Shown here: in pieces, positions 58,840-64,000 of the stretch | Layout of the letters: every line of letters begins with the position of its first letter | Position numbering within the stretch: the first letter of the stretch is position 1 | NCBI RefSeq assembly: GCF_027923555.1 | Contig: NZ_AP025523.1 | Coordinates: forward strand, 2,980,484 to 3,044,483 | DNA length: 64,000 bases | Source of the DNA: Vulcanimicrobium alpinum | GTDB taxonomy: Bacteria; Vulcanimicrobiota; Vulcanimicrobiia; Vulcanimicrobiales; Vulcanimicrobiaceae | Direction: 5' to 3' | The notes under the pieces: model-generated | Databases searched by the model: none | What the model was told of the DNA's origin: nothing | What the model saw: only the letters and a program-made list of their open reading frames with translations | Translations under genes and position numbers: made by a program

Positions 58840-60017
58840 TGAAGTATTCGCCGACGGTCCTCGCGACCGCGCTCGCCACCACGATGGCGTTTCTCGGGAT
58901 CGGCGTCATCGATCCGATCCTGCCGCTGATCTCGCACCAGATGGGCGCGAGCCGCGCGCAAGTCGAACTCCTCTTCACCGCGTACATCGCGATCATGGCC
59001 GTGGCGATGCTCGTCGCCGGCGTCGCCGCGACGCGCTGGGGCGGACGCAAGACGCTGCTCGTCGGCTTGGGCTGGGTTGCGCTGTGCGCGTTCGCGTGCG
59101 GCTTCGCGCAGAATGTCCCGGAGCTCGCGGTGTTGCGCGCATTCTGGGGATTCGGCAACGCGCTGTTCGTCTCGACCGCGCTCTCGATCATCGTCGGCGC
59201 GTCGACCGGGACGCACGAGGACGCGATCACGCTCTACGAAGCGTCGCTGGGTTTCGGAATCGCGGCCGGGCCGCTCGTCGGCGGCTTCCTCGGCGGCTTC
59301 GGCTGGCAGTTTCCGTTCTTCGGCACCGCCGCGTTCATGACGCTGGGCTGGATCGTCGCATTTCTGCGCGTGCGCGAACCGTCGCGCCGCGAACCGCCGC
59401 GCCGCGCGCAGGACGTATTCGCCGCGCTGCGCCACCCCGACGTACTGACAAACGCACTGGTCGGACTGTGCTACTCCTTCGGCTTCTTTACGATCCTCGC
59501 GTACGCGCCGCTCGCGCTCGGGATGAGCCCGCTCGCGCTCGGCTGGACATTCTTCGGCTGGGGCGCGCTGGTTGCGTTCTCATCCGTCGTGCTCGTGCGC
59601 GTGCTGCAGAAGCGGTTCGGGATCGCGCTGCTCCTCGGGGGCACGATCGTCACGCTCGCGCTGATCTTCATCGCGCTCGTCGCCGCACCGGGGAAAGCGA
59701 CGGCGATCGCGCTCGTCGTTGCGACCGGCGTGCCGTGCGGAATCGCGAACACGCTGCTCACGACGCTGGCGATCGACGTCTCGCCGTACAGCCGCTCGAT
59801 CTCCTCGGGCGCCTACAACTTCCTGCGCTGGAGCGGCGGCGCCGTGGCGCCGGTGCTTGCGGGCCGGCTCGGCGACACGATTGGCGTGCGCGCGCCGTTC
59901 GCTGTCGCCGCGGTCGTTGCGCTGATCGCGATCGCGATCGTCGTGGTGCGCGGCGGCGCGCTCAGCGCGGCCCTGCACCGCAACGTCGAGCGCACCTCCG
60001 CAGCGGCGATGGGTTAG
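58836..60017 (+). CDS. MFS drug exporter
   Basis: A 393-residue major facilitator protein with twelve predicted helices. It begins VLATALATTMAFLGIGVIDP and carries the motif A-like loop VAGVAATRWGGRKTLLVGLG near residue 65. EASLGFGIAAGPLVGGFLGG near 135 is a motif C-like antiporter signature, indicating export. Coupling to a MarR repressor also suggests drug or toxin efflux. The ATGATG at 58836 offers two adjacent starts. Confidence 0.88.
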   Translation: MMKYSPTVLATALATTMAFLGIGVIDPILPLISHQMGASRAQVELLFTAYIAIMAVAMLVAGVAATRWGGRKTLLVGLGWVALCAFACGFAQNVPELAVLRAFWGFGNALFVSTALSIIVGASTGTHEDAITLYEASLGFGIAAGPLVGGFLGGFGWQFPFFGTAAFMTLGWIVAFLRVREPSRREPPRRAQDVFAALRHPDVLTNALVGLCYSFGFFTILAYAPLALGMSPLALGWTFFGWGALVAFSSVVLVRVLQKRFGIALLLGGTIVTLALIFIALVAAPGKATAIALVVATGVPCGIANTLLTTLAIDVSPYSRSISSGAYNFLRWSGGAVAPVLAGRLGDTIGVRAPFAVAAVVALIAIAIVVVRGGALSAALHRNVERTSAAAMG

Positions 60018-60976
60018 GTCGCGGGCGTCTTCGACGCGGTGCACCGCTCGACGTCGATCGCCGTCTTTTTCGAGGCGCCGAACGCATCGCGAAACCGCGC
60101 GAAGATGCGGCCGTCCAGCGCGACGAGTCCGGCGAAGATGCACGCCATCCCGGCCGCCGTCCCCGGCGCGAGCCGCTCGCCCAGCACGAGCGTGCCGAGC
60201 AGCACCGCGCTGACCGGAACCAGGAAGGTCACCGAGGCGGCGTTGGTCGCGCCGGCGACGTCGATGAGGCGGAAGTAGAGCACGAACGCGAACGCGGTGC
60301 TGGGGATCGCCAGACCGATCCAGGCCCACCACGCCGCCGTGGGAAGCGCGAGGTGCGCGAGCGGATGTTCGAACAGCGCGAGCGGGAGCGCGATCAGCGC
60401 CGACGCCGCCAGCTGGCCGAACGAGACGACGAACGGATCGATCCCCTGCGCACGAAAGCGCCGCGCGTAGAGCGCGCCGAAGCCGTAGGTGACCGCGGCG
60501 CCGATGCAGGCCAGCTGCGCGATGCTGGTCAGGTTGACCCCGTGGATCACGTTCGGGCCGATCAGCAGCACCACGCCGGCGAGCGCGACGACGATCCCCG
60601 CAACCTTGTTCGGCGAGAGCTTCTCGTCGCGCGAGAGCAAGTGCGCGAGCAGCGCGGTGAAGACCGGCGTCGTCGCGTTGAAGATCGACGCGAGACCGCT
60701 GTCGATCTGTTTTTCGCCGACGATGATCAGGCTGAACGGCAGCACGTTGTTGACGGCGCCGAGGACGAGGAACTGCGCCCACATCGAGGGCGAGCGCGGG
60801 ATCGCGCGGCGCATGACGAGCAGGACCGGGAGCAGCGCGAGCGCGGCGACGCCGACGCGTCCGAGCACGATCGTGAACGGCGGAACGTTCGCTTCGTCGA
60901 GGAGCTTGTAGAAGAGGAACGCACCGCCCCACGCGACCGAGAGGACCACGAGCATGATCCATTCGGGGAGGCCCAT
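60014..60976 (-). CDS. EamA-family (DMT) transporter
   Basis: A 320-residue protein with ten hydrophobic helices in two EamA repeats: MLVVLSVAWGGAFLFYKLLD at the start and FLVPVSAVLLGTLVLGERLA in the second half, the usual end-of-repeat signature. Members export amino acids or metabolites. ATG 60976 is chosen over 61060, because the latter would overlap the upstream gene by 47 bases. It converges with and overlaps the MFS gene by four bases. Confidence 0.85.
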   Translation of the reverse strand: MGLPEWIMLVVLSVAWGGAFLFYKLLDEANVPPFTIVLGRVGVAALALLPVLLVMRRAIPRSPSMWAQFLVLGAVNNVLPFSLIIVGEKQIDSGLASIFNATTPVFTALLAHLLSRDEKLSPNKVAGIVVALAGVVLLIGPNVIHGVNLTSIAQLACIGAAVTYGFGALYARRFRAQGIDPFVVSFGQLAASALIALPLALFEHPLAHLALPTAAWWAWIGLAIPSTAFAFVLYFRLIDVAGATNAASVTFLVPVSAVLLGTLVLGERLAPGTAAGMACIFAGLVALDGRIFARFRDAFGASKKTAIDVERCTASKTPAT

Positions 60977-61013
60977 TTTCAGCGAAGTCTTGGTCTGCCC
61001 GCGGGACACGATA

Positions 61014-61814
61014 TCAGGAAGGAGCCGCGGCCACACTCCGATGGTTGCGCGCGCACTCATCGTGCAGGCGATCGGTCACGAACATGTGGCCGGGTTCGTG
61101 CGTGATCGCGAACGGCACGCGGCTCGCGACGATCACGCTCTGCGGGGTGACGCCGCAGCCCCAGAACACCGGCACATCGCCGTCTTCGAGCACCGGCGCG
61201 TCGCCGTACTCGGGATGCATCAGATCGTCGATCCCCAGCTGCGCCGGATCGCCCCAGGCGACCGGCTCGCCGTGCGCGACGCGGAACGGGCGCGTCACCT
61301 CGCGGACGCGCTCGATCTCGTGCTCCTTGTACGGCCGCATGCTCACGACCATCATCCCGCGCAGGCGGCCGGCGGAAGCGAGCGGGACGCGGGTGCGATA
61401 CATCGGGACGTTGCGGTCGAGCGCGTAATGCCGCGGCGCGAGCCCCGCCTCGCTCAGCGCGTGGTCGAACGTGAACGAGCAACCAATCAGAAACGCGACG
61501 AGCTCGTCGCTCCAGAGCGCACGCACGTCGCGCGGCTGTTCGGTCAGTTCGCCGTCGCGCCACACGCGATACCGCCCGAGATCCGTGCGCAGGTCGGCAC
61601 ACTCGGCGCTGCGCGGCGCGTGCGCACCCGGTGCGAGCGGCGCTTCCACCAGCGGACACGGCACCGGGTTGCGCGCGCACAGGTCGGCGAGCTCGCCGGC
61701 GTACGCACGCGGGACGACGACGAGGTTGGCCTGCACGTAGTCGGGCGCCAGACGTTCCGTCGGGCCGGCGAGCGTCCCGTCGCGGATCGCCGCGCGCACC
61801 TCGGCGGCCGTCAT
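61014..61814 (-). CDS. DUF1445 protein (putative hydro-lyase / D-glutamate cyclase-like)
   Basis: A 266-residue member of DUF1445, annotated as putative hydro-lyase and related to D-glutamate cyclase. Landmarks are VRAAIRDGTLAGPTERLAPD, YVQANLVVVPRAYAGELADL, LIGCSFTFDHALSEAGLAPR near 120, MVVSMRPYKEHEIERVREVT and VPVFWGCGVTPQSVIVASRV near 220. Its start overlaps the hydantoinase B stop. Both families touch 5-oxoproline chemistry, so the pair may recycle it; this is inference. Confidence 0.85.
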   Translation of the reverse strand: MTAAEVRAAIRDGTLAGPTERLAPDYVQANLVVVPRAYAGELADLCARNPVPCPLVEAPLAPGAHAPRSAECADLRTDLGRYRVWRDGELTEQPRDVRALWSDELVAFLIGCSFTFDHALSEAGLAPRHYALDRNVPMYRTRVPLASAGRLRGMMVVSMRPYKEHEIERVREVTRPFRVAHGEPVAWGDPAQLGIDDLMHPEYGDAPVLEDGDVPVFWGCGVTPQSVIVASRVPFAITHEPGHMFVTDRLHDECARNHRSVAAAPS

Positions 61815-63457
61815 TCCGCGCACGCGATCCGGTCGGCCGCGTCGCGCGCGCGCGCCTCGGGGTCGCGCCGCTGCGGATCGCCGTAGCCGCCGCCGCCCGC
61901 GGTGCGCACGATGATCGCGTCGCCCGGCTGCATCGCGACGCTTGTCTTCGCCGGCAGATCGCGCGTGGAGCCGTCGCGGCCGACGAGGACGTGCGCGCCG
62001 GTCGCGCCGTCGCCGCCCCCTTGCGCTCCGTGCGGACGCACCGCGTGGCGTTCGGCGAGCAGCGACGCCGTCGCGCTGCCGTCGCGCAGCGCGAACGCGC
62101 GCACCAGCCCGGAGCCGCCGCGAAACTCGCCGTCGCCTGCGCTCGTCTCGGCGAACTCGTAGGCGGTGATCAGCATCGGCATCGTCCGTTCGATCGCTTC
62201 GATCGGCGTGTTGAGCGTGTTGGTCATGTGCACGTGGATTCCGTCGATCCCGTCGGCGTCCGGGCGCGCGCCCATTCCGCAGCCGTTCGTTTCGTAGAAC
62301 GCCCACGAGCGACCGCCGCCGTCGAGGCCGCCGATCATCACGTTGTTCATCGAGCCGCCGCTCTGCGCGGGAACGCGTCCCGGCGCGAGCCGCGCGAGCG
62401 CGCCGAGCACCAGATCGGCGTTGCGCATCGACGTCTCGACGTTCCCCGCGCTCACCGGCGCGGGACGGCGCGGGTTGAGCAGCGTCCCCTCCGGGACGCG
62501 CACGGTGATCGGGCGGAACGAGCCGTCATTCATCGGGATGCGCGGATCGGTCACCGCGCGCAGCGCGTAGTACGCGCCCGAGAGCGTCACGCCGTAGACG
62601 GAGTTGAGCGGCATCGCGCGCTGCGGCGCGGTGCCGTCGTAGTCGAGCGCGATCGCGTCGCCCTGCTTCTCCAGCCGCACGCGCAGGACGATCGACGGTT
62701 CGCCGCGCTCGTCTTCCATCACGTCTTCGTGCACGACGACGCCGTCGGGGAGCGCGCGCAGCGCGGCGCGCGTGCGGCGTTCGCCGTCGTCGAGCGCCTT
62801 CTCGAGTGCGGCGTCGACGACGCCGATCCCGTAGCGATCGATCAATTCGAAAAAGCGGCGCTCGCCGACGACGTTGCCCGCGATCTGCGCGCGCAGGTCG
62901 CCGGCGCGCGCTTCGGGCGTGCGCGAGTTCGCCATCAGCAGATCGACGGTCTCGTCGGCGACGCGGTCGCCGCGCATCAGCAGCGTCGGCGTGATCACCG
63001 CACCCTCGGCGAACAGATCGCGTGCGTCGGGCGGCATCGAACCGGGAACGGCACCGCCGACATCGGTCTGATGCGCCTTGTTCGCCGCGTACCCGGCCAG
63101 CCGGCCGTCGTGATAGATCGCGCGGATCACGGTCACGTCGTTGAGATGCGTTCCCGATAGATACGGATCGTTGACGACGATCATCTCGCCCGGCGCGAGC
63201 GTGCGCCCGCGCTCCGCCATCCACGCCAGCGAGCGGCGCAGGCCCCACGGGAGTGAGCCCAGATGGACCGGGATGTGTTCGGCCTGCGCGACCAGGCGTG
63301 CGCGCGCGTCGAAGAGCGCGCAGGAATGGTCCAGACGTTCTTTGATGTTCGGCGAGTAGGCGGCGTCGCGCACGGCGATCCCCATCTCTTCGCTGGCGTA
63401 GATCAGCGCCGAGGCGACGAGCTCGGCGGTGATCGGGTCGACGGCGGCGGCGTTCAC
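61811..63457 (-). CDS. Hydantoinase B / oxoprolinase family subunit
   Basis: A 548-residue HyuB-type protein, complete: ELVASALIYASEEMGIAVRD and SPNIKERLDHSCALFDARAR at the N-terminus, EMIVVNDPYLSGTHLNDVTV near 90, GGSMNNVMIGGLDGGGRSWA near 370 and IIVRTAGGGGYGDPQRRDPE at the end. HyuB normally works with an ATP-binding HyuA partner to open hydantoins or 5-oxoproline. No hyuA lies next to it on either side, which is unusual. Confidence 0.9.
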   Translation of the reverse strand: MNAAAVDPITAELVASALIYASEEMGIAVRDAAYSPNIKERLDHSCALFDARARLVAQAEHIPVHLGSLPWGLRRSLAWMAERGRTLAPGEMIVVNDPYLSGTHLNDVTVIRAIYHDGRLAGYAANKAHQTDVGGAVPGSMPPDARDLFAEGAVITPTLLMRGDRVADETVDLLMANSRTPEARAGDLRAQIAGNVVGERRFFELIDRYGIGVVDAALEKALDDGERRTRAALRALPDGVVVHEDVMEDERGEPSIVLRVRLEKQGDAIALDYDGTAPQRAMPLNSVYGVTLSGAYYALRAVTDPRIPMNDGSFRPITVRVPEGTLLNPRRPAPVSAGNVETSMRNADLVLGALARLAPGRVPAQSGGSMNNVMIGGLDGGGRSWAFYETNGCGMGARPDADGIDGIHVHMTNTLNTPIEAIERTMPMLITAYEFAETSAGDGEFRGGSGLVRAFALRDGSATASLLAERHAVRPHGAQGGGDGATGAHVLVGRDGSTRDLPAKTSVAMQPGDAIIVRTAGGGGYGDPQRRDPEARARDAADRIACAE

Positions 63458-63516
63458 CCTTGACGGACGTCCTCTCTGGGGGCTACGGTGGCGACCATGC
63501 GGTTCGGAACGCGAAC

Positions 63517-64000
63517 GTGCTGACGCGGCCGCCCGCCGCGATCGATGCGGCGACCTGGCGCGAGTATCTCGCGTTTTGCGCGATGCCGAGCGACGCGATC
63601 GTTCCGGCGGACATTCAGCGCAACGCGGCGTGGCTGGTCGACGCGTGCGCGCGGCGCGCGCTCGACGCGCGGCTGCTGGCGAACGGCGACGTGCCGATGG
63701 TATACGCGGCGTGGCCGCGCGTCCGGACCGAGCTGCCGACGATCCTCTTCTACGCCCATTTCGACGCGCAGCCCGTCGTCGCCGAAGCGTGGTCGCAGCC
63801 CGACCCCTGGACGCCGGTGCTCAAGGAACGGGCGCTGGACGGCACCTGGCGCACGATCCCTGCCGAACGGCTCTTCGACGCGCAGCCCGATCCGGAATGG
63901 CGCGTCTTCGGCCGCGCAGCCGCCGACGACAAGGGTCCGATCGTGATGCTGCTCGCCGCGCTCGACGCGCTGCGCAGCGCCGGCGCCGAGCCGTGCGTCA
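63517..64000 (+). CDS. M20-family dipeptidase, partial (runs off the window)
   Basis: The first 161 codons of an M20 metallopeptidase from GTG 63517: ATWREYLAFCAMPSDAIVPA, then PTILFYAHFDAQPVVAEAWS with the first metal His and Asp, and FGRAAADDKGPIVMLLAALD with the bridging Asp. The spacing fits CNDP/dipeptidase-like members. It is divergent from the hydantoinase gene with 59 bases between. The end is not in the window. Confidence 0.82.
   Translation, partial: MLTRPPAAIDAATWREYLAFCAMPSDAIVPADIQRNAAWLVDACARRALDARLLANGDVPMVYAAWPRVRTELPTILFYAHFDAQPVVAEAWSQPDPWTPVLKERALDGTWRTIPAERLFDAQPDPEWRVFGRAAADDKGPIVMLLAALDALRSAGAEPCV

Overview
This window is chromosomal DNA of a very GC-rich bacterium. It has bacterial-type genes throughout (eno, ndk, birA, acpS, uvrA, ligA), three tRNA genes, tightly packed operons with ATGA or TAGTG overlaps, frequent GTG starts, and many truncated genes and insertion sequences between operons. 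The gene mix and the dispersed palindromic repeat resemble what I know from Eremiobacterota-like environmental lineages. That assignment is a guess; the window holds no rRNA.

Region 1 (1-13.3 kb) is a purine and ureide catabolism island. It encodes an adenine/adenosine deaminase, an 8-oxoguanine/guanine-type deaminase, a two-gene xanthine-dehydrogenase-like molybdoenzyme with an unusual FAD-then-2Fe-2S fusion, a membrane-bound urate hydroxylase with a cytochrome c tail (PuuD), 5-hydroxyisourate hydrolase (UraH), OHCU decarboxylase (UraD), a cofactor-free allantoinase (PuuE), an allantoate amidohydrolase and a stand-alone allophanate-hydrolase-C-like protein. Together they form a nearly complete route from adenine/guanine through urate to ureidoglycine or ureidoglycolate. 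An alpha/beta-hydrolase broken by one stop codon and a periplasmic solute-binding protein accompany them.

Region 2 (13.3-31.5 kb) is accessory and decaying. It has two wrecked Rieske oxygenase genes, a Pht4-like dehydrogenase, a TauD-type dioxygenase, transporters, a BTAD/AAA regulator, an antiporter tail, an IS256 scrap fused onto a secreted-protein gene, a two-domain cupredoxin lipoprotein, a methyltransferase cut by an IS3 element, and an integrase stub beside the 3' end of tRNA-Glu.

Region 3 (31.5-40.1 kb) is mostly housekeeping: eno-ndk, birA, acpS and NAD(P)HX repair. It also holds what looks like a chemoreceptor split into a sensor protein and a signalling protein, and an archaemetzincin.

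Region 4 (40.1-44.2 kb) is the highlight. An IS110-family element is inserted in a dispersed palindromic repeat. Its transposase is broken by an IS3-like element and its leader is split by an IS5-family element. On the transposase strand, the non-coding left end folds into a bridge RNA. One internal loop carries 7-nt guides matching both halves of the occupied target site. A second loop carries an 8-nt and a 5-nt match to the element's own ends. Joining the two ends would also create a TTGACG-N17-TATGAT promoter in front of this RNA.

Region 5 (44.2-64 kb) holds ligA, uvrA, two MarR regulators, a beta-propeller membrane protein, and a six-gene minus-strand run (metallo-beta-lactamase/cupin fusion, epoxide-hydrolase-like protein, secreted protein, GH38 alpha-mannosidase, HAD phosphatase, small membrane protein). 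It continues with MFS and EamA transporters, hydantoinase B next to a DUF1445 protein, and an M20 peptidase running off the end.

The palindromic repeat (core GTCACGCTGAGCTTGTCG) occurs at six loci. Five are junctions of convergent genes, and in several cases it supplies the stop codon. It probably acts as a bidirectional terminator and is the natural target of the IS110 element.
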